Made by a program: the position numbers and the translations under genes. Positions 1-9,444 of a stretch of DNA of 64,000 nt are shown here, in pieces (position 1 is the stretch's first letter; each line of letters starts with the position of its first letter). The stretch covers positions 3,521-67,520 of the forward strand of contig NZ_JBPOFB010000014.1 in NCBI RefSeq assembly GCF_051251565.1, in the 5' to 3' direction. Source of the DNA: Marivita sp051251565 (GTDB taxonomy: Bacteria; Pseudomonadota; Alphaproteobacteria; Rhodobacterales; Rhodobacteraceae). The notes below the pieces were generated by a model. It saw only the letters and a program-made list of their open reading frames with translations. It did no database searches and was not told the DNA's origin.

Positions 1-400
1 TCTCCTTACTCAATATTCCGTTGCTCGCCATTTTGAGCATAGGCTGTATTGCATTCATATTTAACAAGGACATTTGTGTAGATAGTGTTGGTAAGGAAAA
101 GCACAGAGAATTTTCTTCTTCAAACACATGAATAGGTGTAAATCTTTGATCGCCACAGTAGTCGTTCAGTGTATCTAAAATTTTGACGAGCAGCGCTTGA
201 GCTGTGGCTTGGTCAAACGCTATATCGCCAGCAAAAAACCTCTGATTGGCATTAAAAGTAGGAAGCTGCTCTCGTAGTTTGTTGCAGTTTTCTCTAAGCT
301 TTCGGTCGTCGATTAAGCCATCTGAGAAGCGTAAAGTGATCGAGGGCTGAATAGCACCGTATGCGTATCCTTCAACTTGATTAACATCTATTTTCAACAA
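1..400 (-). CDS. Partial gene of unknown function running off the left edge (TTG start)
   Basis: An uninterrupted reading frame runs on the minus strand from tandem TTG codons (400-398 and 397-395) to the window edge, about 133 residues without a stop. A TAA lies directly before the first TTG, so the start must be one of the two TTGs. An AGAG stretch about ten bases upstream could serve as a ribosome site. The predicted protein begins LKIDVNQVEGYAYGAI and has normal soluble-protein composition, with no signal peptide or membrane helix. Codon use is AT-rich, like the adhesin island to the right and unlike the core of the window. I do not recognise the family. The C-terminal part lies outside the window. 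Confidence 0.55.
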   Translation of the reverse strand, partial: MLKIDVNQVEGYAYGAIQPSITLRFSDGLIDDRKLRENCNKLREQLPTFNANQRFFAGDIAFDQATAQALLVKILDTLNDYCGDQRFTPIHVFEEENSLCFSLPTLSTQMSLLNMNAIQPMLKMASNGILSKE

Positions 401-641
401 TTAGGCCACTCTTTTTGTCATGCTCAGCCGCTGGTTTACTTTTAATGGGGCAATATTGCCGCTTTTTTTTAGCTTAGGCTTGATTTTGCTTCACTCTTTC
501 ATCGTCTGAAAGGACGACTTACCTCCCAAGGCTGATTGCGCTGGCATTCGCGAAGCAGCCTACCCGACAAGGCGAAAATCGCCTGATCAGGCCTGCGGAT
601 CAAAGTATCTTATGGCCCTGAGATTCTCGAAAGTTTTGGGT

Positions 642-1458
642 GGTGTTGTCACATTAACTCTACCAGCTTGTGAGCGAACGTAGCGGTCGGTTGTCAAGCA
701 ACGCTTGCCGCGGATCTCCACACCTCGAATGCTTCCAACCGAGGGTCGCGGATGGTGAGGGCGGAACGACGGCGGGCCGGGACAGAGAACTGATTGCCGG
801 TTGCGGACTGCATAGAGACGAAACGCTGCAATCCACCCGGCGTCCGGAAGCCCTGCATTGCTCGCGCTCGTTTTTGGAAAGGCAAATGGCTGTTCTCTGC
901 TCGGTTGTTGAGACCCTTGTGAGATCAATGATCAAGACCGTGCGCGACCTCGCGTTTTGTGGCAGCATAGGATCGCAATTTGTCCCCAATGATCCGTTTG
1001 GGCACGAAACCCCAACCTTTCGCCAGCTTGATCAAAAGCCGCTTTGCGGTCCGCTTGTCCCGCCTGGGCTGCAAGATTTCCTCAAGAACTACGCCGTGTT
1101 GGTCGACTGCACGCCAGAGCCAGTAAGATCGGCCTGCGATTGTCACGACGACTTCGTCTAGGTGCCAGACATCGGCGAGGCGCGGCTGGCGTCACAGTAG
1201 AGCATGGGCTATCAGGAGGCCAAACTTGACGGTCCAGGGTCGGATCGTTTCATACGAAACGTCCACGCCAGGTTACAGCATCAATTCTTCAACTTCGCGT
1301 AAGTTCAAGTGGAACGGGACGTAGAGCCAGACAACATGGGCAATCATCTGGGGCGGAAACCGATGGCGCTTGTTGTTGATTTTCAATAGCTGAATCGACA
1401 CCGCCTACGCTCAGATCAATGAAGCAGAAATCTGCAGGGCGTTAACGTGACAACACCC
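642..1458. mobile_element. Decayed IS6-family insertion sequence
   Basis: Terminal inverted repeats of about 17 bp are visible: GGTGTTGTCACATTAAC at 642-658 and GTTAACGTGACAACACC at 1441-1457. They enclose about 817 bp, a typical IS6-family length, and a transposase reading frame broken by stops and frameshifts. No obvious 8-bp target duplication was found. Confidence 0.75.
694..1390 (-). pseudogene. IS6-family transposase, broken by stops and frameshifts
   Basis: Read on the minus strand, the pieces line up with an IS6 DDE transposase in order. They are a HRFPPQMIAHVVWLY segment, a VSYETIRPW segment, the WHLDEVVVTI catalytic segment with the first Asp, LWRAVDQHGVVLEEIL, then NNRAENSHLPF and a C-terminal LTIRDPRLEAFEVWR. 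In-frame stops occur in the N-terminal third (after EELML and after AHALL), and a frameshift lies in the C-terminal third. It cannot make a full transposase. Confidence 0.75.
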
Positions 1459-1595
1459 GGGAACCATGTCTGGCGCCTGATCTCTCTGCAGTTGAATCCC
1501 TCATTTTGGAGCACATGGATGGTGGTGAAAATCTCTTCCCGAGACGTCCTGTGCTGTCTGATGTCAGCACCTATGGGGCAGATTTGAGAGTTTGA
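1459..1595 (+). pseudogene. Unidentified gene fragment abutting the IS6 right end
   Basis: Immediately after the IS6 right inverted repeat, the plus strand is open for about 45 codons to a TGA at 1593-1595, reading ...LSAVESLILEHMDGGENL... and ending DVSTYGADLRV. The composition looks coding but there is no start codon, so it may be the tail of a gene cut by the IS6 element. The family is not recognised; it could also be chance. Confidence 0.2.
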
Positions 1596-1659
1596 ACACT
1601 GGAGGGGTTCTGGTTCATCGTAGCCTTTAAGGAGCGATTCTATGGACCCTCCCTGCGCA

Positions 1660-2160
1660 AGGTGTTTTTCAACTTTGGTTCCAACGGCCTTGGATGCGTG
1701 AATCTATCCGGCCTTCTACGAAGCTTATGTGCTTCTTGCCTCGATGGGATCCGCTTGTTTTCGTGCCTTCTAAGATGACCGGTTTTTGATCGCCATCGCT
1801 CCTTACAGGCTGTGAATTGGCGGCCCTTGCCGTTACACCATCGCCATACACCTCGCATTCTGGAAAGTCGAAGCGCTCCGCGCCTCAGTACCGCTCTGAT
1901 GTCCCACTTTATATGACGACGGACAGCTGCAGACACGGATGCAGCGCTGAGCGTATTCATCCAACGACATTAGCGAATGACGCCGGAATGCGACAACCAT
2001 GGCCTCCTCCGCTTCGGTGAGAACGGTCGAACGCGGCCCCCTCGGACCAGTCTTCAAGTCCTCCACAGTCGCCCGCTGCGCCATTTCGCGACGGTCTTGG
2101 GATTGATGCCCAGCTCCTAGCTCAGCTACGCGAGCGAAGCTTGCGATCGCTATATCGCAG
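1660..2160 (-). pseudogene. IS481-type (IS3 superfamily) transposase relic
   Basis: Segments in shifting minus-strand frames resemble the N-terminal half of an IS481-like transposase. They are a LGINPKTVAKW-like helix-turn-helix remnant near 2085-2130, then RATVEDLKTGPRGPRSTVLT, EAMVVAFRRHSLMSLDEY, and a PECEVYGDG piece near 1850. Several frameshifts and stops separate them. The catalytic domain is not recognisable, so this is an old remnant. The exact ends are uncertain. Confidence 0.5.
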
Positions 2161-2557
2161 ATCTAACGACGTGCGTGGGCGTGGCGCTCCCATAACGAAC
2201 TTGTCCCATAAAGCTTTCTTCCATTCCTGAGAAAGAATCGCACCATCATACCGTGGGATCAAACACCTAGAACCTTCTGTCCTTGAGGACATTTCGCTCA
2301 CCAACTAAAGTTTGCAACAGAACCCCCATGCCATTAAAACAACTAAAGCTCGTAATAATCACGCCATGGTAGTTTATATAACGAAAGTTAACATTAATCC
2401 TCGTTAGTTTTAATTCAGATAATCTGCCATATTTTCATCGTTTATGAAGCTTTTTAGAAAATACTTTTTCATAGTACCATATTCATGGTATCGGAAACAT
2501 CTTTTTTTCATTTACTCAGGGATGTAGTTGTCACCCCGAATATAGGAATGAAAAATA
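2161..2557. other. AT-rich gene-free stretch upstream of the adhesin operon
   Basis: No supportable gene. Base composition shifts sharply to AT-rich from about 2320 onward, marking the left boundary of the adhesin island. The promoter of the operon starting at 2558 should lie here, but no single convincing -35/-10 pair stands out. Confidence 0.4.
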
Positions 2558-3145
2558 GTGCAAAAACAAATATTGATCTTTGCTCTACTGTCAGCGTTGC
2601 CGCAAAACTCTGTGGCCGAAAGCTTTGGGCCTGGTTTCTCATCTTCTTTTCAATTTCGCAGTGACAATGATCGAGCCGTCAAGTCTGGTGTCGTTGATTT
2701 AATTGAACGAAAGAAGGCTGGTATGTTTCAGGCGCCTAACTTCAATTCGACCAATACCACTAACATTGCTGGTGATCAGATAAATTGCGACGTGGTGTCA
2801 ACAACTATTGGAAATAGTGGTAGCGCAATGACTGAAGGCAGTTCTGGCGCGCCCAGTGTATTAAATTCTCCCGAAGTTAAGGTTGCATCAAACGGAAATG
2901 TATCAGGGGCTGAGGAAGATGGCCCTCTTAACTATTCTGGTGGTTCAAATTCTATAAATACAACTCAAGATGTCGATGGATCGGCACTGTCAGCCACCCT
3001 TGAAGGTAGCAAACAAGATGGTGTCTCTGGAGATGTCGGGGGTAGTATAAGTAGCCTATCTCAAGACTCTGAGAATGATCAGTCAGTCAATTCCAGTCCG
3101 TTAAACAGTACAATTGCTGATTCTCGCGCTTGCGAATGGAATTGA
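2558..3145 (+). CDS. Secreted HfaA-like/curli-associated protein
   Basis: A 195-residue protein starting with GTG. It has a signal peptide (residues 1 to about 20, ending SVAES). The mature N-terminus contains the FGPGFSSSFQFR segment, which resembles the FQFR region of CsgF-like and HfaA-like proteins, followed by a hydrophilic Ser/Asn/Gly-rich tail with paired-Asn patterns (NSTNTTN) and few Cys. It lies one base upstream of a CsgG/HfaB gene and ahead of a repetitive adhesin, the hfaA-hfaB-hfaD order known for Caulobacter holdfast anchoring. The likely role is a secreted surface component exported through the CsgG-type pore. The family call rests mainly on context. Its strongly AT-rich codon use matches the neighbours and suggests transfer as a block. 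Confidence 0.6.
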   Translation: MQKQILIFALLSALPQNSVAESFGPGFSSSFQFRSDNDRAVKSGVVDLIERKKAGMFQAPNFNSTNTTNIAGDQINCDVVSTTIGNSGSAMTEGSSGAPSVLNSPEVKVASNGNVSGAEEDGPLNYSGGSNSINTTQDVDGSALSATLEGSKQDGVSGDVGGSISSLSQDSENDQSVNSSPLNSTIADSRACEWN

Positions 3146-3146
3146 A

Positions 3147-4493
3147 ATGAAATTCCAAATGTGTGCCTACACCGTTATCGCTTCATTCTTTTTGTCAGCA
3201 TGCGCATTGCCAGACACAAACACTCTTGAAAATGGGCAGGGAAACGCACCTGTATTAGCTGGCGTATCAGTGACTGAAAATCGTACACCAGTGGATGATG
3301 CATTGAGCTGTTATGGCGATGCGCTTTCTCTTGTGCGAAAAAGCCGAAGGCCTCTTGGCATCGCTGTTGGTGATGTGCGTGACTTTACCGGCAGATTGAG
3401 TGACTCAGATGGTGCTCCAATTACTCAGGGTGCGGGACTTATGATGTACAGTGCTTTGGCAAGCATCGGACCATCAATTCGTATTCATGAACGTCTTGAT
3501 CCTCGTGTAGCTGAATTAGAATTGTCGTATCTTGATCGTCAGCGACTTGGTGACGGGCAGATGCATCAAGCGTCGCTTGACTCCATTCCAACACCGTGGA
3601 TGCCATATATGGGTGGATCAATACTTCAAAGCGATTACTACATTGTTGGCGGGGTTACTGAACTCAATCACAGCCTCGTTAGTGGTGGGGGGGAAGCACT
3701 TATTGGTGGCGCCGGTGGGCGTTCACGTTACTCAATAATAAATGTTGCGGTTGACTTGAGAATTGTAAATACGCGCAACCTTGTGGTGGAGCATGCTGTA
3801 TCCTTACAAAAGCAAGTCATTGGACAAGAGGTTGGTTTTGACATTTTCAGTTTCTTTGATACTCGTCTATTTGACATCAAGGCTGGTACGCAAATGGTCG
3901 AACCAATGCAAATGGCTGTGCGTTCCATTTTGCAGCTAGCGAGCTTAGATCTTCTTGAGGCTATTTCGGAAGTGCCAAACGAAGCCTGTGTCCGACTGGT
4001 CCAACCTAATTTGGATCGAAAACTGCCAAGGCCACGACCTCCTAAGGATACGCGTAATTGGCCTCCTGCGGCTGAAAGTTCTGTTGCCATGGCGAACACC
4101 AAATCGGTTCTGAAGCCTCCTGCTACGGAAGCGCTCGCTACACAGCCCGATTTGGTTGATCAAGAAAATCAGACTTTGACCCAACCTGAACAACAATCTT
4201 TAGCACCCGTCGGTGGAGGTGTCGTAGTTGTCGGAGCTGGAACAAGCGCCGAAGCTGCAATTGGAGTTTGGAAGAGCCTCAAGCAGAACAATCCGGACCT
4301 CTTTGCCGAAGTTCAAGCCGACATGGTAAGCGTCAATCGTGATGGTGGGCCTTTCCTTGTTGTTGTTCAGCATCCAAAAAAACAAGCTTCAGCTTATTGC
4401 GAAGTTGCTAAAGCGGTCGGTGTTGAGTGTCTTGAAGCACCACCCGAAGTCCTTGCCGCATTGGACACAGTGAGGGCCAATTCCCAAAATTAA
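3147..4493 (+). CDS. CsgG/HfaB-family outer-membrane lipoprotein (curli/holdfast-anchor secretion pore)
   Basis: A 448-residue protein. The ATG at 3147 is chosen over an upstream in-frame ATG because it follows the previous stop by one base and gives a clean lipoprotein signal ending FFLSACA (Cys near residue 18). Residues of about 60-290 match the CsgG fold: RRPLGIAVGDVRDFTGR, TQGAGLMMYSAL, DYYIVGGVTELNHS, the Gly-rich GGGEALIGGAGGRSRYS loop and VAVDLRIVNTRNL. The C-terminal ~150 residues are a Pro/Gln-rich linker plus a small alpha/beta segment beyond the usual CsgG length, as in HfaB proteins. In the family it forms a nonameric outer-membrane channel for amyloid or anchor proteins. Partners are the flanking genes. 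Confidence 0.85.
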   Translation: MKFQMCAYTVIASFFLSACALPDTNTLENGQGNAPVLAGVSVTENRTPVDDALSCYGDALSLVRKSRRPLGIAVGDVRDFTGRLSDSDGAPITQGAGLMMYSALASIGPSIRIHERLDPRVAELELSYLDRQRLGDGQMHQASLDSIPTPWMPYMGGSILQSDYYIVGGVTELNHSLVSGGGEALIGGAGGRSRYSIINVAVDLRIVNTRNLVVEHAVSLQKQVIGQEVGFDIFSFFDTRLFDIKAGTQMVEPMQMAVRSILQLASLDLLEAISEVPNEACVRLVQPNLDRKLPRPRPPKDTRNWPPAAESSVAMANTKSVLKPPATEALATQPDLVDQENQTLTQPEQQSLAPVGGGVVVVGAGTSAEAAIGVWKSLKQNNPDLFAEVQADMVSVNRDGGPFLVVVQHPKKQASAYCEVAKAVGVECLEAPPEVLAALDTVRANSQN

Positions 4494-4612
4494 CGAAATT
4501 CAACGTGTGGGGTTGTTAGCCTTATTTCCCTGCGCCGGCTGAATCTGAAGTGCGTGCACTGCGCCGCATGGCAGTAATTACCGCAAACCCAAACTCTTGA
4601 AATGAGAAACTC

Positions 4613-6421
4613 ATGACCAAAACGACATCCAATTTCCGAACTCTTCTCCTTGCCAGCACCGCACTAGTGGCGGCAGGCTTTGTATCGACAGCATCTGCTG
4701 CAGACAGCACGATCACTATTACAGATGGCACAATGTCAGTTGACGCTGCATTGGCGGGATTTGTTTCCGCGACAAGCCAGATTGCTGACGGTACCGTCGT
4801 GGACGCTGACGTCGCGGCGTCTGGCAGCCAGATCAACAAGACGGAAGCTACTGATATTACCACAAATCAGACAATTTTCGGGGAATCTGCCACGGCCGAA
4901 GCACGTCTGAACCAAGGGACCAACACTCTGACCGTCAGCGCACCTGACGGAAGCACCTTAACCGGATCAACAGATATCAATAATGCAGCTTCAGGTACAG
5001 TTAGCATTGACGTTGCATCAGGGATTCTCTCGCAACAAAATCTGGTGGACAGTGGTACGTCAGCTACCGGTGCAGTGACAGCAGACACCGGTACAGCAAC
5101 TGGTACGGTAGGCTTTAATGTCGCGCTAGACACACCGAGCGTTTCGGGGAATGTGACGAACAGCGGCAACGTCGCTGTAGCAGACGCGCTTGCAAACGAC
5201 GTCGTGAACACGCTTTCGGTGACCGGTGGCGGCACCGGATCGCCCAGCAGCCCCGCTGCGATTGCCAACCTTCAATCTGTTGCACCCAACGCCACCGCTG
5301 GGGATTTGTCAGTGGCCGCTACAACCTTCGGCGACGTTACCGTCAAAATTACAGATACGACCACCTCGCCCAGTGCAATCAGTGGTGATATTACTCTCGA
5401 TCAAAACACGGTTGCGTCGCGCGCTGCCGCAAACACCGCCGTCAATGATCTTTTTGCTGGGACTGCGGACAACCCCGCGCAGGGTGCCCTGGCCGGCGAC
5501 TTGGGCTCGGCCGCTGTTGAAACAACCGGCGAAATTGGTGCCTTTGTAGCAGATTTCGGTGTTGCAAACCTTCAAACGATTTCTGAAAGCGCAGGTACCG
5601 GTACTGTTACAATCACGGCCGATACGACCGGCGTCGTTGCAGTGGGTGTTGATTCCGGAGCTGCAATCACTTCGGACAATATCGTCTTGCGCAACAACGC
5701 AATCCTGTCTGACGCTGCCGGGAACACCGCAACCAACCGCGGTATCGCAACGACAAGCGGTATAAATGGTGTGTCTGTTGGTGTTGCATCGCTGCAGGAA
5801 TTTACTGGTGGAGCCGCCGTTGATGAAGTTGTGGCAACCACGGCACTCGGTACAGTGTCATTCGGCAACGGTGTGTCAGGTGCACCTTTAACTGGCGGTT
5901 CTTTGACCGGTGTGGATGTGACATTGTCCGATAACCAGATTGGTGCCACAGCTTCGGGCAACGAAGCCACGAACGTGGCTGCAGTCACCTCAACCGGTAT
6001 CGAAGGATCGCAAAGCTTTGTTGCGGGTCGCCAGGTGGCCACAGATGTGGGCATCAAAGCGGTGAACACCGCCGCCAACATTGTCGCAAATGTCGAATCT
6101 TCGGACGCTACTTCGAATCTGATCTTGAACAACAACGATGTGTTCTCGACCGCGGCTTTGAACACGCAGACCAACGTGTTGCAGAACACAGGTTCGTCCA
6201 ACCTTGGTACAAGCACAATGGTATCCACCAGCCAGCAGGAAATCAGCGGCGGATCGTCGACAGCAACGATAACACTTGCAAATATTGCAGCTATGGGTTC
6301 GGCCACATCTGTGGGAGCGTCGTCGCTCACCGGAAACACTGTCCTTGCTTCGGCAACCGGCAACGTATCGACGACGTCGATCACGAACCGCACAAGCAGT
6401 GGCTTTAGCTTCACACGTTGA
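4613..6421 (+). CDS. HfaD-like repetitive surface adhesin
   Basis: A 602-residue exported protein with an N-terminal signal (about 1-30, ending STASAAD). The rest is Ser/Thr/Ala/Gly/Asn-rich with no Cys. A motif of the form LxxNxVxAxAxGNxxxN recurs at irregular 50-80 residue intervals, for example LDQNTVASRAAANTAVN, LRNNAILSDAAGNTATN, LSDNQIGATASGNEATN and LNNNDVFSTAALNTQTN. This pattern suggests stacked beta-strand repeats as in HfaD or curlin-like proteins. It is third in the operon after the CsgG/HfaB pore, which presumably exports it. It probably anchors cells or holdfast to surfaces. The name is by similarity of layout; the repeat pattern is seen directly. Confidence 0.65.
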   Translation: MTKTTSNFRTLLLASTALVAAGFVSTASAADSTITITDGTMSVDAALAGFVSATSQIADGTVVDADVAASGSQINKTEATDITTNQTIFGESATAEARLNQGTNTLTVSAPDGSTLTGSTDINNAASGTVSIDVASGILSQQNLVDSGTSATGAVTADTGTATGTVGFNVALDTPSVSGNVTNSGNVAVADALANDVVNTLSVTGGGTGSPSSPAAIANLQSVAPNATAGDLSVAATTFGDVTVKITDTTTSPSAISGDITLDQNTVASRAAANTAVNDLFAGTADNPAQGALAGDLGSAAVETTGEIGAFVADFGVANLQTISESAGTGTVTITADTTGVVAVGVDSGAAITSDNIVLRNNAILSDAAGNTATNRGIATTSGINGVSVGVASLQEFTGGAAVDEVVATTALGTVSFGNGVSGAPLTGGSLTGVDVTLSDNQIGATASGNEATNVAAVTSTGIEGSQSFVAGRQVATDVGIKAVNTAANIVANVESSDATSNLILNNNDVFSTAALNTQTNVLQNTGSSNLGTSTMVSTSQQEISGGSSTATITLANIAAMGSATSVGASSLTGNTVLASATGNVSTTSITNRTSSGFSFTR

Positions 6422-6433
6422 GGGTGTAATAAA

Positions 6434-6461
6434 CTGGCGTCGCCATATATGGCGACGTCAG
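6434..6461 (+). terminator. Perfect hairpin after the adhesin gene
   Basis: A near-perfect inverted repeat (GCGTCGCCAT / ATGGCGACGT arms) lies 13 bases after the adhesin stop. No long T tract follows, so it may be a terminator, a 3' stabilising hairpin, or both. Confidence 0.45.
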
Positions 6462-6638
6462 AATAAATCCATACCACATATGTCGTTAATCTGAGTCTTG
6501 CTGTCAAAAGATGTGTAATTTATCTTTTGCGCCTCACAGTGAAGGATGTCCAATCCGCTATGTCAATTTGCACATCAAAGTAGAACGTGGACGCTGCGTC
6601 AAGTATAATGAATTGCCAAAAAAAGAAGGGGTCTTAAG

Positions 6639-7295
6639 TTGATTTCAGTCGCAATATTGGAAGACAATTTGATACTTCGAAATCGAATTGCCTCCATCGT
6701 CAACAATTGGGATCTAGCCAATGAGTGCCATTCCTTTGATTCTAACACTGCATTTATTTCAAATTTTGAAATGATTGAGTGTGATATCGCGTTGGTAGAC
6801 CTAAATCTCGTAGATGGCAGCGGTATTCGCAGCATCCAGTATATTTCTGAATCGGGAAAATCTTGCAAATCAATTGTTATTTCCGCCCTATCTGATGCTG
6901 ATACAATTATGACTGCAATATTATCTGGTGCTGTTGGATATTTACACAAAGACGATAGCTCAATAGGAGTGATAGCAGCTATTGAAATGGTGTTGCAGGG
7001 CGAATCACCAATATCCTCTGCTATAGCGCGGAAAGTTCTTTCGCGTATACAGAACAAAGATACCGATCAGAGAAATACAATTTTGAATGAAAAACGCAAT
7101 TCGATACTCACACCAAAAGAGCTAGAGGTTTTGGCTTTGCTATCAAAAGGTTTGTCATATTCTGAAGCGGCACATACGCTGGGTATGTCAAGCAATACAG
7201 TTCCAGTCCATATCCGAAAAATTTATAGTAAACTGCAGGTCAATAGTAAATCTGAGGCTGTTTACGAAGCGCGACAACTTGGACTGCTACCTTGA
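6639..7295 (+). CDS. LuxR/NarL-type response regulator
   Basis: A 218-residue protein starting at TTG with an AAGAAGGGG ribosome site. Residues 1-120 form a receiver domain: the acidic pair is in VAILEDN, the phospho-acceptor Asp in ALVDLNLVDGSG, and the Lys in YLHKDDS. Residues of about 150-215 are a LuxR-type helix-turn-helix (LTPKELEVLALLSKGLS and VPVHIRKIYSKL). The usual TV-x-x-H of this helix appears as NTVPVHI. The stop overlaps the start of the kinase gene, so the two are co-translated. Position behind the adhesin operon and matching AT-rich composition suggest it controls adhesin production. The target is inference. Confidence 0.85.
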   Translation: MISVAILEDNLILRNRIASIVNNWDLANECHSFDSNTAFISNFEMIECDIALVDLNLVDGSGIRSIQYISESGKSCKSIVISALSDADTIMTAILSGAVGYLHKDDSSIGVIAAIEMVLQGESPISSAIARKVLSRIQNKDTDQRNTILNEKRNSILTPKELEVLALLSKGLSYSEAAHTLGMSSNTVPVHIRKIYSKLQVNSKSEAVYEARQLGLLP

Positions 7296-9139
7296 TTTTT
7301 CAATTGCAAGCAATAAGGATTTGGGTGCTTTCACTTATCACGATTCTTATTCCAATATCAGCTTTTTACTCGGTTCACAGATTGACCGAAGTAGCCAATT
7401 ATCGTTTAGAAATTACAAATTTAGTAAATGAATTTTCGAATAATGTGGACCACCTCGAGTTACCTTTTCACTCGCTTTTGACTTCACACAACAATTTAAA
7501 TAATCTGATCATATCTGGGAGCTTCTCTCTCGAGAATGACAGTGAAAAGCTCAGTGAATATTTATATGTGCCATATTACTTTGGAAATTTAACTATAAAA
7601 ATGAATGGGAAAATTGTATTTGAAGATGATCCAATGGCAGGTCTTCCATCTCTAAACACTTATAGAAATGCTTTAGTCGAAATTCCTGAATTCAAGATTG
7701 TAGATTCACATCACGTCATACTTGAGCTGCGCACTGATTCCCGGATTTTTTCCTCACTATCTGGCATATATGTTGGGTCGAATGTAGACATGATGAGGTC
7801 AATGAAAATTCGATCATTTTTTTCTGAATTTTTGCGAGTAGCTTTTTGGGGAATTCTAATATTTATATCCTTTTCTCTCGCATTACTATCTATAAATCGT
7901 AGAATTGGCTATGAAGGAGTGCCCTTGCTCGTAATTTGTATATTTATGTTGGGAATAAGCAGTGCAGAGGTGCTGTCCAATTTTACCAATTTGGGCAATC
8001 TTTCGAAATATACTATGCAATTGAGTCCAATTTTAGTTCTTGCAGCTCGTGAATTTGGTTTGGTTAATGTTGAAGGAAAAAGAGTTAAAGCCAAAATTTA
8101 CCAATGGCACTTTGCCATTATTCTATCAGTTGGAACCATAGCGGTAGAATTGTTTCTTCCCGATAGCAGGTCGCTGTTGTTTATTTCGCTGCCAATTTTG
8201 TTTGCTGGATTTATTTTCGTATATATTGATAATTTACGAGTTTTTTGGAAAATTGGTGACATGAAATCTGCTCTATGGGCTCTATCCATTTCTTCTATAA
8301 CCCTTGCCATATTTCACGATTTAATAATTAGATTTGGCGCATTTGGTGGTGGAGTATATGTAATAGGTCTTGGAAACCTCATCTTTTTTTCTAGCCTTTC
8401 ACTAATTATTGTCGCGCGCTTGCTGCAGGCACGTGATGACTTGGTTGCAAACAGCCTTATTGTTAAAACTAAGTTGGCTGCCCGTGAGATTGAGTTAGAA
8501 GTTGAACATAAAAGATACTTGGTGATCCGTGAACATGCAGTAGCGAATGAGCAGAATCTAAAATTGACGCGTGATCTCCATGATGGGGTTTTGACCTATC
8601 TGTCGATGATTTATGCAATGACAGAGACTTCCGTTGAACCTCGGGATTCAACAATAAGAACATTAGCGCAGAACGCCACTCAAGAAATTAGGTTAATTCT
8701 CGATTCATCCGATACTGACAGAAATGATGTTTTTCTTGTATTATCCTTGCTGAGAAGCCAGATAGTGGATCCTTTAGTCGATATGGGTTTATCCGTACAT
8801 TGGGATATATTAGCGCTTCTGGAAAGAAAACTAATTCACAAAGGTGGAGCTCTGGACTTATTTAGAATTCTACAAGAGGCAGTTCACAACGCTACTATAC
8901 GTGCAAAATGCACTGAAATTAGGGTGGAAGCTTACGTTGATGACAGCGAGGTAGTAAAGATTATACTTAAAAATTTGGGTGGGTGTACATATGATGCTAA
9001 TATAAATGTCGGTTTTGGGATCAGAAATATGCAGCGACGCGCCACTTCGATTGGTGCGAAATTCGAATTAGCAACTATTCCGACAGGTGCGGAACTCATT
9101 CTTACATTTCCAACATATAAAGAGTCATCTTCAGTTTGA
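7292..9139 (+). CDS. Membrane sensor histidine kinase (7TM-type, HisKA_3)
   Basis: A 615-residue kinase starting at TTG and overlapping the regulator stop by four bases. An N-terminal helix (about 8-28) is followed by an extracytoplasmic sensor region to about residue 170. Seven closely spaced hydrophobic helices (about 180-390) follow, like 7TMR-DISM receptors. Then come a short coiled segment, the HisKA_3 dimerisation box LTRDLHDGVLTYLS with the phospho-His, and an ATPase domain ending GFGIRNMQRRA and GAELILTF. The Asn box reads LQEAVHNAT. It is the partner of the preceding LuxR-type regulator, a NarX/NarL-like arrangement. The ligand is unknown. Confidence 0.85.
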   Translation: MIFQLQAIRIWVLSLITILIPISAFYSVHRLTEVANYRLEITNLVNEFSNNVDHLELPFHSLLTSHNNLNNLIISGSFSLENDSEKLSEYLYVPYYFGNLTIKMNGKIVFEDDPMAGLPSLNTYRNALVEIPEFKIVDSHHVILELRTDSRIFSSLSGIYVGSNVDMMRSMKIRSFFSEFLRVAFWGILIFISFSLALLSINRRIGYEGVPLLVICIFMLGISSAEVLSNFTNLGNLSKYTMQLSPILVLAAREFGLVNVEGKRVKAKIYQWHFAIILSVGTIAVELFLPDSRSLLFISLPILFAGFIFVYIDNLRVFWKIGDMKSALWALSISSITLAIFHDLIIRFGAFGGGVYVIGLGNLIFFSSLSLIIVARLLQARDDLVANSLIVKTKLAAREIELEVEHKRYLVIREHAVANEQNLKLTRDLHDGVLTYLSMIYAMTETSVEPRDSTIRTLAQNATQEIRLILDSSDTDRNDVFLVLSLLRSQIVDPLVDMGLSVHWDILALLERKLIHKGGALDLFRILQEAVHNATIRAKCTEIRVEAYVDDSEVVKIILKNLGGCTYDANINVGFGIRNMQRRATSIGAKFELATIPTGAELILTFPTYKESSSV

Positions 9140-9212
9140 GTGGCGCCACTGTCCTGAGACGGCATTGCCAAGTTGGTTGATCATGGGCGCAGGGGGGGTG
9201 TGGCGTGCGCGC

Positions 9213-9444
9213 TTATACGGTCATCTCAAGCGCATAGTCGTTCCACTGGCTGAAGGCGTCAGCCCGTGCGTGGCGGTATGATAATGCGGTGAGACGATAG
9301 CGGCGGGGACGAAAGAGGGTGTTGATCTGGTCATGAGCGGCGAGAAATCTCTGCGCCTGTTGTTGGGACTTGAAGCGCCCCATGATTTTCTCTCGCCGTC
9401 GCGTTGGTCTGTGTGAGGCCTCGATCCGGTTGTTCAAGCCCTTG
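9213..9444 (-). pseudogene. C-terminal remnant of an IS6-family transposase
   Basis: The minus strand encodes the C-terminal ~77 residues of an IS6-type transposase: NNRIEASHRPTRRREK, MGRFKSQQQAQRF, then a tail ending YALEMTV. The 5' part is missing: the frame is cut at 9444/9445 where a transposon-end repeat begins. With the IS6 element at 642-1458 it brackets the adhesin island, but the two are different IS6 lineages. Confidence 0.75.

Noticed and set aside
670..1161. 163-codon plus-strand frame
   Set aside because: It is antisense to the IS6 transposase relic, whose protein similarity is clear.
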